Assembly: GCA_017857815.1 (NCBI GenBank)
Contig: JAFMCL010000017.1
Coordinates: forward strand, 1 to 58,221
Origin: Flavobacteriaceae bacterium
GTDB taxonomy: Bacteria; Bacteroidota; Bacteroidia; Flavobacteriales; Flavobacteriaceae
Length of the DNA: 58,221 nucleotides
Reading direction: 5' to 3'
The position numbers and the translations under genes are program-made. This document shows, piece by piece, positions 46,623-56,052 of this stretch (position 1 is its first letter; each line of letters opens with the position of its first letter). The notes below the pieces were generated by a model. That model made no database searches, was not told the origin of the DNA, and was given only the letters and a program-made list of their open reading frames with translations.

Positions 46623-47894
46623 CTATAAAGAGATAACAAACAGCTGCCGGAACCCATTTTCATCCAGCCCAGAAACTAAGATTTGATTGCTTTCTCGATT
46701 CCATCTGGGGGCGGGATCAATTCTGAGGTCTTTTTTATAAACTCCCGTATTAAATTCTGGTGTATTTGCCCATTCCTTGGAATTTAGATCGAATATGGTG
46801 TAATGATTTTTTCCATTTAAGCTATAACCATTAACAAAAAGTTGCGAGTCGGGAGACAGGCTCACATCACCAGAAGGATCAGGGAATGAAACTTCATCTC
46901 CGATGGTTCTGACAATTTCTTTAGAAAGGATGTCGTAGACCACTTGCCTTCCGTTTTGACTCCCAATGATTTCTGTTCCGTTTCCCCATTCAGGATGTCC
47001 CCCGATATGTGAATGACCTACTGTGAAATTAGTACCGTCAGCTTTGATACTACAAGCTGTATTTAGCGCTTCTTTTCCATCCTTGTCAGATTTCCAGCCA
47101 GCGCGAACAAAGAAATATATCCACTCACCGGTTCTGTTCCAAAGGGTATGATTGATATAAAGATTTCTGCCTTTTGCCTGAAAACCGTTTTTTTCAAGCT
47201 TCGCTGCCATTTGCTCAAAAGAAACCAACATCTTTTTTTCCCCAGTCTTGATATCAACATGAATAATTCCATCATCTTTGGGTGCATTAACTCCTGTTGT
47301 CCAGTCTGTTGCGTCTTTATATCCTGTGACGGGCCTTAGGCGAGCCATGCGTGCATAATTAATCCCAAGAAAAGATTTCCCCAAGGGGCAAACGCCACTA
47401 TTTCCAAAAGAGCGATGTCCATATCGGTATTCTTTAACACGTTTTCTTTTGTTGACGTCATAACATACCGTAAATACAACTCCCGTTTTTGGATCACGAT
47501 CGTTAAAAAAGAATTGATCTTGAGACGCATCGGGATTCCAGTAAAACATGGTTCCCTGTTGATGGTTCCAGCCCAAACTTTCGTCTAATTTTTTAATTTT
47601 ATTGAATTCACCAGATTTTACATTTGAATCAATAATAGCTATGGTTGCAGCTTCATTTGTGCCGGGAAGATGATCGTGAAATGGCGATGACATACAAAGG
47701 ATTTTGTCTCCGTTGTAATTCCAAGGAATGGTCAAGGATTGCCCGATATATCCAAAAAAATGATGGTTTTTCCCACCAGTAATTTGATTCACAGTAATAT
47801 TAAACCTTGAACGATTAAAAAGATTCGTTGAGGGGATCACAACTGTTCCCAAAGCAAGCTTGCTTGTATTTTTAATAAAAAACCGTCGATTCAT
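46623..47894 (-). CDS. exported beta-propeller protein (oligogalacturonate-lyase-like fold)
   Basis: This 423-residue protein has an N-terminal twin-arginine-like signal (MNRRFFIKNTSKLALG). The rest is repeated WD/TolB-like blades (IPWNYNGDKILCMSS, DVSLSPDSQLFVNGYS, PAPRWNRESNQILVSGLD). The GWNHQQGTMFYWNP element resembles a family of propeller proteins in marine Bacteroidota that is sometimes annotated near oligogalacturonate lyases. Catalysis is unproven. Confidence 0.75.
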   Translation of the reverse strand: MNRRFFIKNTSKLALGTVVIPSTNLFNRSRFNITVNQITGGKNHHFFGYIGQSLTIPWNYNGDKILCMSSPFHDHLPGTNEAATIAIIDSNVKSGEFNKIKKLDESLGWNHQQGTMFYWNPDASQDQFFFNDRDPKTGVVFTVCYDVNKRKRVKEYRYGHRSFGNSGVCPLGKSFLGINYARMARLRPVTGYKDATDWTTGVNAPKDDGIIHVDIKTGEKKMLVSFEQMAAKLEKNGFQAKGRNLYINHTLWNRTGEWIYFFVRAGWKSDKDGKEALNTACSIKADGTNFTVGHSHIGGHPEWGNGTEIIGSQNGRQVVYDILSKEIVRTIGDEVSFPDPSGDVSLSPDSQLFVNGYSLNGKNHYTIFDLNSKEWANTPEFNTGVYKKDLRIDPAPRWNRESNQILVSGLDENGFRQLFVISL

Positions 47895-47910
47895 TTTTTA
47901 ATTTTCTAAA

Positions 47911-48051
47911 TCAATTCATCAAAATCTCATTGATCATATCCCTGGCAGTCATCATTTTTATTTTATGAACAGCGTCTTTATAATCTCCCGTATTAATCTT
48001 TTCATTAATTAAATCAAGAAGTTGTTGTGCGGTAAGTGTATTGTTTTGCAT
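47911..48051 (-). CDS. 46-residue hypothetical protein
   Basis: Frame from ATG 48051 to TGA 47911-47913, encoding MQNNTLTAQQLLDLINEKINTGDYK and a second helix (DAVHKIKMMTARDMINEILMN). It is a two-helix, Met- and Lys-rich protein without signal or Cys. It begins 11 bp after the pirin gene on the same strand, which supports co-transcription. I do not recognise a family. Confidence 0.6.
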   Translation of the reverse strand: MQNNTLTAQQLLDLINEKINTGDYKDAVHKIKMMTARDMINEILMN

Positions 48052-48061
48052 TTTTTATTTG

Positions 48062-48775
48062 TTAAAATCTCATGGGAACCTCTACCAGTAATACTTTTGA
48101 CTGGGATTGTGCTGTAAAGCTTATGGTTTCGGTATCCCAAATTCCAATAGCATCACGTTTTTTAAGACTTTCCCCCTCCACATTGAAGGAGCCCTCGATG
48201 ACAAAAACATAAACACCGTTTCCAGGTTTTTTTATGGTATAGTCTAGCGATTTCTCAACATCAAATTCCCCTAAATGAAACCAAGTGTCTTGATGAACCC
48301 ACATCCCCGCATCTTCTGAGTTGGGAGACAAAACTTGATAAAACTCATTCGGTTTTTTTAAATCCCGAACGGACATCTGATCATATCGAGGCGTTACATT
48401 TTGTTTTTTAGGAAAAACCCACAACTGTAAAACCTTTACCGCTTGGTCGGCGTTTTTATTGTATTCGCTATGGTGAATACCAGTACCAGCGCTCATGACC
48501 TGAATTTCTCCTTCATTGATCACTCCAATATTCCCCATGCTGTCTTTATGCTCTAGATCGCCTTCCAGAGGTATTGTTATGATTTCCATGTTCTCATGGG
48601 GATGGGTTCCAAAACCCATGCCTGCAGCAATGGTGTCGTCATTTAACACCCTTAGGGCCCCAAAATTCATTCGCTCCGGATTATGGTAATTGGCAAAACT
48701 AAAAGAATGATTGGCATTGAGCCAGCCATGGTTAGCGTTTCCTCTTGTCTTAGCGGCGTGAAAAGTTTTTTTCAT
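48062..48775 (-). CDS. pirin family protein (quercetinase-like cupin)
   Basis: ATG 48775 is preferred (MKKTFHAAKTRGNANHGWL); a Met 6 bases upstream is possible. The 237-residue bicupin has the pirin metal site His58, His60, His102 and Glu104 (GTHPHENMEI and GIHHSEYN). Pirins are cytoplasmic Fe(II) cupins; some have quercetin 2,3-dioxygenase activity or act as redox-sensing partners. The first residues and FSFANYHNPERMNFGALRVLNDD match the family closely. Confidence 0.95.
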   Translation of the reverse strand: MKKTFHAAKTRGNANHGWLNANHSFSFANYHNPERMNFGALRVLNDDTIAAGMGFGTHPHENMEIITIPLEGDLEHKDSMGNIGVINEGEIQVMSAGTGIHHSEYNKNADQAVKVLQLWVFPKKQNVTPRYDQMSVRDLKKPNEFYQVLSPNSEDAGMWVHQDTWFHLGEFDVEKSLDYTIKKPGNGVYVFVIEGSFNVEGESLKKRDAIGIWDTETISFTAQSQSKVLLVEVPMRF

Positions 48776-48814
48776 AATCAATGTCGTTACAATAGTTGTA
48801 GATACAAATATAAT

Positions 48815-49060
48815 TTATTTATCCTTATTTTCAATTTTTTTATTTGCCTCAGCAACCGTATTAATCAACTCACTTTTCGCGTCAAGGTATTCAATCAGTT
48901 CTTTCACTTTGTCTTCGGCCTCCTTTATTGCTGCTGCTTTGCTTTTCTCTTCAGCGACTGTTGTTTTAATTTCTTTGTAAGTAGTTATTGCAAAACCCAT
49001 TAAAATTGCAACTGCAGCAAGAATGGCAATAATTTCTTCAGTTGAGTCTAAGTTAAGCAT
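48815..49060 (-). CDS. small single-helix membrane protein with coiled coil
   Basis: An 81-residue protein with one membrane helix (about residues 9-29, EIIAILAAVAILMGFAITTY). A long charged, heptad-like helix follows (KSKAAAIKEAEDKVKELIEYL and on). It could be a membrane-anchored scaffold. No family is recognised. It sits between the divergent pirin and TonB-receptor genes. Confidence 0.65.
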   Translation of the reverse strand: MLNLDSTEEIIAILAAVAILMGFAITTYKEIKTTVAEEKSKAAAIKEAEDKVKELIEYLDAKSELINTVAEANKKIENKDK

Positions 49061-49149
49061 GGCTTGAAATTTGAGTTAAAAATAATAATTCATGCGATTT
49101 ATTTAGTACTTATTACTGTTTATCACTCAAATTATTTATTTTCGAGCTC

Positions 49150-51123
49150 ATGAAAATATTCAATTCATTTTTTTGTTTTTTATTTCTATTTAATCTTACT
49201 GCTCAAAGCGACAGCTTAAGTCAAAAAATTCAACTGAAAGAAGTCACTTTGGACGCTTCTAGAATTAAAAGTTCAAATAAAACATTGCCTTTTGCCGTTA
49301 GCCATCAAAAATTTTCCCAAACACAAGAGGCCTATCAAGGAGCTTCCCTGCAAGATTATTTGAATAATGTTCCGGGATTGTTTACTCAAAACACCCAAAA
49401 CTTTGCACAGGATCTACGTCTTTCGATACGGGGGTTTGGCGCCCAATCTGGTTTTGGCATTCGTGGAATTAAATTGATAGTGGATGGAATTCCTGAAACA
49501 ACCCCCGACGGTCAGGGACAATTGGACAATTTAGCATTGGGTTTAATTCAAGAAATAACTGTTCTGAGAGGGCCCGCCTCTACTTTTTATGGAAATGCTT
49601 CGGGAGGCGTGATTCAAATCAAAACCCTTACTGATTTTGAGAAAGATTTTATTCGATTAAGAGCCCAAGGCGGAAGTTATGGTACGACTTCTTTTCAAGC
49701 GATTGCCGGATGGAAAGGACAAAAAACCAAAGCAGTTGTTTATCAAAACCGAACGCAGTCTGACGGCTATCGCGATCATGCCCGATACAAACAAAACGTT
49801 ATTAATGCTAGGGTTTGGCATCAATTTTCAAACACTTCGCAGTTAAGTTGGCAATTTAATTATACGGACAGTCCTTACGCTTATGATGCGGGAGGAATAA
49901 ACATCGAGTCGGTCAATACAAACAGAAATCAAGCACGTTCTCAGAATATCGAATACAATACTTTTGAATCCGTTAAACATTTAAAAACCGGTCTACAATG
50001 GGAAGAATCTTTGGGAGATCATTTGACCTTAACCAGTTATGCTTTCTATGCCCACCGTGATTTTGATGGCAAACTTCCTTTTGAATTTGGAGGTATTGTT
50101 GATTTAAAAAGAAATTATTATGGATTAGGAACCGCATTGGAATATCAAATCAGTCCGAATCATCGGATGCAATTCAGGGCTTCGCTTGCGGATCAAAAAG
50201 ACCAACGCAATCGCTATAAAAACCTTAAAGGAAGCAAAGGTGACGCAACGCTTTCACAAGAGGAATTGTTTTATAATGCTGCGCTCAGTGTTTTAGATGA
50301 ATTCAAATGGAGTTTTGGACTTTTACGTACCGGATTGCGTTATGACTTTCAGCGTTTGGGAACCGACGCAAAAGTCAACCTAAACGTGGTGAATCCCAGT
50401 ATTGGCTTTACGTTTACGGATTTTGGAAATCATGTGCTTTATACTTCTTTTTCAACCAGTTTTGAAACCCCAACACTCAGTGAGCTTTCTGCTAACCCCA
50501 CGGGTGAACCTGGATTTAATCAAGATTTGAGCTCCTCAAAAGCCACCAATTTCGAATTGGGATGGCGCTACTTTTCTGGTTCAGACCGACTGGAAGCTTC
50601 TTTGTTTTTAATTAATACCCAAAACGAGATTCTGTCTTATGAATTAGAGGCTTTTCCAAACAGAGATTTTTACCGCAATGCAGGAAAAACCCAGCGAAAA
50701 GGAATTGAAATATTCTGGGAGCATTCCGACGGTGCTTGGCAATGGAACACCTCCTATACTTTTGCCGCTTTACTTTTTGATCAAGCCGGCAGTCTGAAAG
50801 GCAAACATTTGCCTGGAGTTCCTCAGCATCAGTTTTTTGGAACGCTTCAATATCAATTTCCATCCGGACTCGGCATCGAATACCAAGCCAGGCATACTGG
50901 ATCACTTTTTGCCAATGACGCCAACACCACCAAAGTTGACGATTATTTTTTATCCAACCTGCGCCTTTGGAAAAAATTTGGAAAATTTGACTTTTTCTCT
51001 GGCGTTAACAATCTGTTAGACAAATCCTATTTCGACAACATTCGCATCAACGCCTTTGGCAAAAGGTTTTATGAGCCAGCACCTCAACGCAATTTTTACA
51101 TCGGAATGAATCTTTCTATTTGA
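49150..51123 (+). CDS. TonB-dependent outer-membrane receptor
   Basis: This 657-residue protein has a signal peptide (1-18). It has a short TonB box-like start (LKEVTLDASRI), a plug domain at about 40-150 (SLQDYLNNVPGLFTQN, SIRGFGAQSGFGIRGIKLIVDG, VLRGPASTFYGNASGG) and a 22-strand barrel ending in an aromatic-rich C-terminal strand. It lacks the CarboxypepD_reg extension of SusC, and no SusD is nearby, so a siderophore, vitamin or metal ligand is more likely than a glycan. It overlaps the integrase gene end by 8 bp, convergently. Confidence 0.92.
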   Translation: MKIFNSFFCFLFLFNLTAQSDSLSQKIQLKEVTLDASRIKSSNKTLPFAVSHQKFSQTQEAYQGASLQDYLNNVPGLFTQNTQNFAQDLRLSIRGFGAQSGFGIRGIKLIVDGIPETTPDGQGQLDNLALGLIQEITVLRGPASTFYGNASGGVIQIKTLTDFEKDFIRLRAQGGSYGTTSFQAIAGWKGQKTKAVVYQNRTQSDGYRDHARYKQNVINARVWHQFSNTSQLSWQFNYTDSPYAYDAGGINIESVNTNRNQARSQNIEYNTFESVKHLKTGLQWEESLGDHLTLTSYAFYAHRDFDGKLPFEFGGIVDLKRNYYGLGTALEYQISPNHRMQFRASLADQKDQRNRYKNLKGSKGDATLSQEELFYNAALSVLDEFKWSFGLLRTGLRYDFQRLGTDAKVNLNVVNPSIGFTFTDFGNHVLYTSFSTSFETPTLSELSANPTGEPGFNQDLSSSKATNFELGWRYFSGSDRLEASLFLINTQNEILSYELEAFPNRDFYRNAGKTQRKGIEIFWEHSDGAWQWNTSYTFAALLFDQAGSLKGKHLPGVPQHQFFGTLQYQFPSGLGIEYQARHTGSLFANDANTTKVDDYFLSNLRLWKKFGKFDFFSGVNNLLDKSYFDNIRINAFGKRFYEPAPQRNFYIGMNLSI

Positions 51124-52159
51124 CCGAATTAAGCTTCATCACACCCTCCATAAAAGCATCGGCATAGTTGTCTCGGTTCGGATCGCGACCGATGTATCCC
51201 ATAAAGGTGCTTTCTTTAGAGTGTCCCGTCATGGTCATTAAAATTGGTGTTGGAATTTTACCAAAAAAATTGGTGGCAAACGATCGCCGTAAATCGTGTG
51301 AACAGATCACCGAATACTTTGGATAAATCCCCAATTCCTTTCGTTTGGTTTTTTTATTAAATTTAGACCCCCTCACCATTTTAGTAATTCCTGCCTTTTG
51401 CAAAACCAATTTCAGGTAACAATTGAAACGTTGTGCGGTCAGTTTTCTCGGAAAATTATTTCTTAATATTTCCATTGCCAAGGGGTCAATGACCCCTATG
51501 GTTACTTTTTTATCTGTTTTCTTTTGAAGAATGTCAACATAAACTCCCCCATTTGGGGCGTCTCTGAGTTGATCTGGCGTAATGGTCAATAGATCCGAAA
51601 CCCTTTGTCCAATCCAAAAACCGATGATCAACCAATTGCGAACATTTTCTAAATGTTTTTTGTCCAACGCCACTTTTTCAATCTTTTTTAAATCTTCAAA
51701 ACTCAGGATGTTGATGATCTTTTTGTCACCGCGTTGCGAAAAGCCCGAGATGTGATTGACATAATTGTGGGTGGGCAACTCATTTTTTTTAGCATCGAGG
51801 GCGAGCGTTTTAAGGGTCATCAAAATTCTACCTGCATGGTTCTCACTGTAACGCCTTTCTTTTAACAGCCACTCCGTGAAGTTCTCTACCAAATTCCGAT
51901 TTAGATCCATAAAGGTCAATTCATGGTACCGGATGTGGTCTTGGAAATTTTTGATGTGTAATTTAAAATTGATATAATTTAAAACGGAACTTTTACGCAG
52001 TCCGATTTCCCCATTTTGTTTTTTACGATACGGCGCATGCAAAATAAATTCTTCGAGATAATCGAGGATTTTAGTTTTGCATTCCTTTTCGGAAAACGGG
52101 TTTAAAAAGTCATTTTTTATAGGCATGGCAAATGGGGCTTGCTTAGCGATTAACATCAT
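51116..52159 (-). CDS. tyrosine recombinase / site-specific integrase
   Basis: This 347-residue protein has an N-terminal SAM-like core-binding domain (about 20-145) and a C-terminal catalytic domain. Arg186 (GQRVSDLL), Lys in QKKTDKK (about 212-218), His288-x-x-Arg291 (SHDLRR), His313 (MTGHSK) and Tyr322 (FMGYIG) are all present, so the enzyme looks active. It lacks an excisionase or phage neighbours. The adjacent gene is a 5'-truncated surface-protein copy, which raises the possibility of a DNA-inversion or cassette role. Its start overlaps no other gene. Confidence 0.92.
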   Translation of the reverse strand: MMLIAKQAPFAMPIKNDFLNPFSEKECKTKILDYLEEFILHAPYRKKQNGEIGLRKSSVLNYINFKLHIKNFQDHIRYHELTFMDLNRNLVENFTEWLLKERRYSENHAGRILMTLKTLALDAKKNELPTHNYVNHISGFSQRGDKKIINILSFEDLKKIEKVALDKKHLENVRNWLIIGFWIGQRVSDLLTITPDQLRDAPNGGVYVDILQKKTDKKVTIGVIDPLAMEILRNNFPRKLTAQRFNCYLKLVLQKAGITKMVRGSKFNKKTKRKELGIYPKYSVICSHDLRRSFATNFFGKIPTPILMTMTGHSKESTFMGYIGRDPNRDNYADAFMEGVMKLNSVK

Positions 52160-52207
52160 AAATATAGTTTTTTATTACAGAGCTGTTTTTTTCATAAGAT
52201 TTCCCCA

Positions 52208-52248
52208 TAAAAAAACGCCCTCAAATTTGTTTCGATTTGGGGGCGTTT
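52208..52248 (-). terminator. rho-independent terminator (distal of two)
   Basis: A 14-bp stem (AAACGCCCTCAAAT at 52213-52226 with ATTTGGGGGCGTTT at 52235-52248, one G-T pair) is followed on the minus strand by a T run. It lies downstream of the truncated surface-protein gene. Confidence 0.85.
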
Positions 52249-52251
52249 GAT

Positions 52252-52283
52252 AAAAAACCCCTTCAATTAGGAAGGGGCTTTTG
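52252..52283 (-). terminator. rho-independent terminator (proximal of two)
   Basis: The stem CCCCTTC (52258-52264) pairs with GAAGGGG (52271-52277), followed on the minus strand by a T run (A run at 52252-52257). It is the nearer of two terminators behind the truncated surface-protein gene, so its transcript end is fully preserved. Confidence 0.87.
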
Positions 52284-52325
52284 AAATGTGAACTTTAAAT
52301 AGAATTTAAAGCGAAATATTTAGGC

Positions 52326-54455
52326 TTAAAACAGAGCCAACTCGTTGGCAATATTAACTCCTGAGCCAATTCCACTAAACGAACCAGCAGGCGCACCATT
52401 ATCAGACTGATTGTCTTCAAGAGTTGTCGGGTCTGAATCCGGACCTGCATGAGCAACAGTATCAGCATCCAAAAGAGAGGACAATGTAACAGTTTCTGTT
52501 GCAGAAGTTGCAGTGTTGTCAACTGAATCCAATCTAAGGTCATAATCCACAGGGGCAGTTCTGGTTTGCCCAGTATAAGCAGTAATAAAGGTTTTGAAAG
52601 AGGTGATCTCCGCAGAGGTACCCGCTGCAGGCACATACGCAGATGTCTCAGTTGCCGCCACAGCAGGCGTGTAAGTACCCGACAGTTTGTTACCTCCAAT
52701 TATAACGCTGATTGGAGCAACAGGCTCTGCCAATTGATCTGAGCCTGAAGCTGGCGCGATGATCGACGTTAGCAAGATGTTGTCAACTATAATAACGGTC
52801 TTAACTTTTCCAAGAGAAGACAAATCAACTGCAGTAATTTTTGGGTTACTAACGATTGTTACTTCAGACGCATTGTCTCCATCTAGATGAGAATGACCAA
52901 AATCAAATGTTTCTAAGGATGCATTGTCGAAGACATTTATGTAGATAATAACCCCTGCAGTACTCAAGGAAGTCAAAGCTGAGTTATCTACATCAAGAAA
53001 TCCTAAGTAACTATCCTCACCAAAACTAAGTGTGGTAAGAGATGCGTTGGCGGCGGTTATACGCAGAGTATTATCCTGAACACCAGGACCAACTGGAGTT
53101 TTTTGCGCACCAGTATAGTCTAGTGTTGCCATCGCTACTGCAGTTGATACGTTTATATCACCAACCTGTCCGACAAGGGTCAACTGTGTAAGATTGCCAA
53201 AGTCAAGAATCTTGGTTACGTCAGCAATACTTTTTAATTCATAAGTACCACCATCTTTAATATCAACCGTACCAGTGGTTGTGGTGTATTTTGGTGCGCT
53301 GAAAGATTCAGCTTGTAGAGCAACAAATCCTCCTTCAAGTGTCGTCAACTCAGGCAAAGAAACTGCTGTAGGCCCAACCAAAGTAAGGGAGTCAGTAGTG
53401 GTTTTTAAAGCAGATAAATCTACAGTAGTTGCAGAAAGTGTGGTGGCACCTGCAATCGTTGTTAAACCAATTGCTGAAATCTCCGTGGCATTAACATTTA
53501 AGGCTACAGCAGTAGTTATTTTGTCCAAATTTACAGCTCCAGTAGAGGTAATGGTTACAGTTCCAGTAAAACCAGTAGCATTTAAATCAAAAGTGGCATC
53601 GGCTCCACCCACAGTGATGGTTGTATCCGTTTGTGCGGCACCATTATAGGTAGAAACAAACTCAGTTGCTTTAGGTAAGTTAACAGTGGCTGGCAATACA
53701 CCGGGTATTTTTACAATAATTGCGTTGGGTAAATTAACTTCAGACCCTGTAGTACTGGTTGTAAAAGTTCCAGCGGTTAAACCAGAGAAGTCAACACCTG
53801 TCACAGTAGATGTTTGAGAAAGGACAATCCCTCCTGAAACAGTACTAAGCCCAGGATAAAAGATATCTCCTGCAACGTCAATGGCCAGTGCGCCGTCTAC
53901 AGTGGTAAGTGCAGCAGCAGCTATAGCACCCGTTCCAGATAAACTAAGACCTCCTGTAACATATCTTAAGGTTGCAAGATCAACATCCGAATTGGAAGTG
54001 ATGGTTGCGGTTCCCATAACTACTTTAAGCTTTGTAAGTAGCGCAGTCAAACTTGCTTGGCTAGAGGCCAAGGATGCATCACTATTATCGATATCAACGT
54101 TTCCGTTAACCGTAATGCCAGGATCGTCCGCACCAATACTTATACGCTCCAAAGCCAATTCGAGTTGAGTAAGATTTTTGATGACTAAATTTCCCTCATA
54201 AGCGGCATCAGCGGCCAAAAGCGTTTGCAATTGTGCAAGAATTAGATCTACTTCTTCGTTTAATCCAGCAACTTCTTCATCTGTTTCAGAGAGGTCTGAA
54301 AGAGCGTTTTTTACCGTTGCAATGTCTTCTAGAAGGGAGGTCATTTCTTCCTCACTCAAAGCACCTGCTTCTATTGCGTCGATTTTGTCACCTAAAGCAT
54401 TGACTGTACTCGTAATCCGAGTTGAACTTTTTGCTAACTTTGAAATAAAATTAAT
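52326..54455 (-). pseudogene. 5'-truncated Thr/Ala/Ser-rich surface protein (paralogue of the gene at 56053)
   Basis: The minus-strand frame encodes about 700 residues homologous to the lipoprotein at 56053-58209. Shared blocks include a coiled-coil region (LSEEEMTSLLEDIATVKNAL), a beta-solenoid of Thr/Ala/Ser/Val-rich strands (FGHSHLDGDNASEVTIV, VDLSSLGKVKTVIIVDN) and an ELALF C-terminus. It has no lipoprotein signal. Upstream of about 54455 the frame only shadows the dacB gene. The first in-frame ATG (54344) falls inside the coiled coil. So it has lost promoter, signal and about 40 N-terminal residues. It may be a dead copy, or a silent cassette, since the rest of the frame is intact. Confidence 0.8.
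54398..54421 (-). repeat. imperfect inverted repeat, copy in truncated gene
   Basis: Read on the minus strand, this 24-nt segment matches 19 of 24 positions of 56180-56203, with GGATTACGA and CAGTCA identical and a 3-nt mismatch between. It sits about 35 bases from the point where the truncated copy's coding identity is lost, and the reading frame is the same in both copies. Confidence 0.4.
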
Positions 54456-54456
54456 C

Positions 54457-55752
54457 TTGAAAAAACAAGGCTTACTCCTTTGCTTTCTTTGCCTTACAAC
54501 CGCACTGTCAGGACAAAAAACATCAAATAAAAAGATTGAACGCCAAATTGATAAAATTACTGCTTTCCAAGGCGCACACATAGGAATAAAGGTTTCTGCA
54601 GTTTCCTCCTCCAAATCAAGGGCAGAGTATAATGCACATGATTATTTTACTCCAGCCTCGAATGTTAAAATCATCACATTCCTTGCGGCTTTGCAGACTT
54701 TTGATGCGCTTCCAACGCTTCTTTATTTTAAGACTCCTTCGGGGACGTTACATTTCACAGCAACCGGCTATCCGCTTTTGCTCCACCCAAAATATCCCGA
54801 TCATGAGCTCTTCCGTTTTTTGAACCAGCAGAAGAAGCTGGTCTACCATCTGCCCCAAGAGTCCCCAACCAGACTGGGAGCTGGATGGTCATGGGACGAT
54901 CAGCAGTATTATTTTTCTGCTCAAAAAAGCGCCTTTCCTATTTATGGAAATGTGGTTCAATTTTATCAGGATACTTTATCCAAGGATTTTGTGGCGAAAC
55001 CGAGTCGTTTTCAAACCCACTTTTTTTCCCAAAAAAAGAAGATTTTACCCTTGAAGGAATTTTCCTACAAATATGATTTTAATCCTAAAAATTTGACCCC
55101 TCAAGACACGCTCCTAAAACCCTTCCCAACCAGTCCAAAACAGTTTGTGGATTTACTCTCGGAAGCAACCCAAAGCAAGGTTGAAATCGATTCACTTCCT
55201 TTTCCTAAGGATCAAATACAAAGTGTTTTTTATACCCATCAGGAGGAAAAACTATACAAGGCCTTACTCCAAGACAGTGATAATCTCATTGCCGAATCGT
55301 TGCTGTTGATGATTGGAAAAATTAAAAACGACACCTTAAACACCAAAAAAACAATTGATTACTTAAAAATCAAATGGCAAGATGATTTTTCTGACCCTCT
55401 CATTTGGGCAGATGGATCTGGGGTTTCTCGTTACAATCTTCTGACGCCAACGATACTTGTGGAGGCACTTCAGAAGACTTATTCGATCCTGGGTTGGGAC
55501 AAAATAACATCCCTTTTTCCTGCGGGAGGAATTTCTGGCACGATTTTAAATTATCACAAAGACGCTCCTGCCCCCTATGTTTTTGCAAAAACTGGAACTT
55601 TAAAGAACAATATTAGTCTTTCGGGTTTTTTCATTGGAAAAAATAATCGCATTTATGTGTTTTCTATTTTAGTCAACAATCACACCTCTTCAAACGAAGC
55701 CGTTCGAGAAGGGATTGCCACTTTAATTCGATTTTTTAGAAAAAAATATTAG
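54457..55752 (+). CDS. dacB: D-Ala-D-Ala carboxypeptidase/endopeptidase (PBP4 type)
   Basis: The TTG at 54457 is the likely start because it leads into a signal peptide (MKKQGLLLCFLCLTTALSG); further upstream the frame shadows the surface-protein gene. The 431-residue product has the penicillin-binding motifs SxxK (Ser68-Lys71, PASNVK), SDN (DSDNLIAESLLLM) and KTG (FAKTGTLKN). It is a periplasmic S13 peptidase that trims or cleaves peptidoglycan crosslinks. A TAACTTTG box at 54435-54442, which fits the -7 consensus, lies inside the truncated gene's end. It has its own terminator. Confidence 0.93.
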   Translation: MKKQGLLLCFLCLTTALSGQKTSNKKIERQIDKITAFQGAHIGIKVSAVSSSKSRAEYNAHDYFTPASNVKIITFLAALQTFDALPTLLYFKTPSGTLHFTATGYPLLLHPKYPDHELFRFLNQQKKLVYHLPQESPTRLGAGWSWDDQQYYFSAQKSAFPIYGNVVQFYQDTLSKDFVAKPSRFQTHFFSQKKKILPLKEFSYKYDFNPKNLTPQDTLLKPFPTSPKQFVDLLSEATQSKVEIDSLPFPKDQIQSVFYTHQEEKLYKALLQDSDNLIAESLLLMIGKIKNDTLNTKKTIDYLKIKWQDDFSDPLIWADGSGVSRYNLLTPTILVEALQKTYSILGWDKITSLFPAGGISGTILNYHKDAPAPYVFAKTGTLKNNISLSGFFIGKNNRIYVFSILVNNHTSSNEAVREGIATLIRFFRKKY

Positions 55753-55893
55753 TCCTAAATCCTGCAAGAGCAATATTTACCGAAGATTCTAACAATGTTT
55801 GTTCATAAGTATAAGGTCAGGGAGTATTAAACATTATGGTCTTTTTAATAATTTTATCATGATACCGTTAGACTAAAAAAACCTTTTAAACTT

Positions 55894-55926
55894 TCCTCTT
55901 GTTTCAAAAACAAGAGGATTTTTTTG
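55894..55926 (+). terminator. rho-independent terminator of dacB
   Basis: A perfect 11-bp stem (TCCTCTTGTTT at 55894-55904 with AAACAAGAGGA at 55908-55918, loop CAA) is followed by a T run. It lies 142 bp after the dacB stop. Upstream (55753-55893) I see no gene. Confidence 0.9.
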
Positions 55927-55955
55927 TAAATAGACAAGGTTTGGCATCATATTTG
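55924..55955 (+). promoter_or_regulatory. candidate promoter of the surface lipoprotein gene
   Basis: TTG at 55924-55926 and CATATTTG at 55948-55955 (one mismatch to TAnnTTTG), 21 bp apart, fit the Bacteroidota promoter pattern. The predicted 5' untranslated region would be about 90 bases and AT-rich just before ATG 56053. Confidence 0.4.
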
Positions 55956-56052
55956 TATCAATGGAACTCGAAACGTTTGCACCTTGTGGGAAACCCTCAC
56001 GATTCGCAAACATAATTTAAACATTATTAATATTAATTTAATTTTTATCAAA

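Noticed and set aside
52295-52699. Minus-strand Leu/Arg-rich frame
   Set aside because: Shadow of the Thr/Ala-rich surface-protein gene in another frame.
54456-54614. N-terminal extension of the truncated surface protein (frame opening at 54614)
   Set aside because: It is antisense to the dacB signal peptide and start of the mature enzyme, and shows no similarity to the paralogue's N-terminus.
55984-56052. TTG-start extension of the intact surface lipoprotein
   Set aside because: The ATG at 56053 gives a textbook lipoprotein signal; the extension is AT-rich leader.
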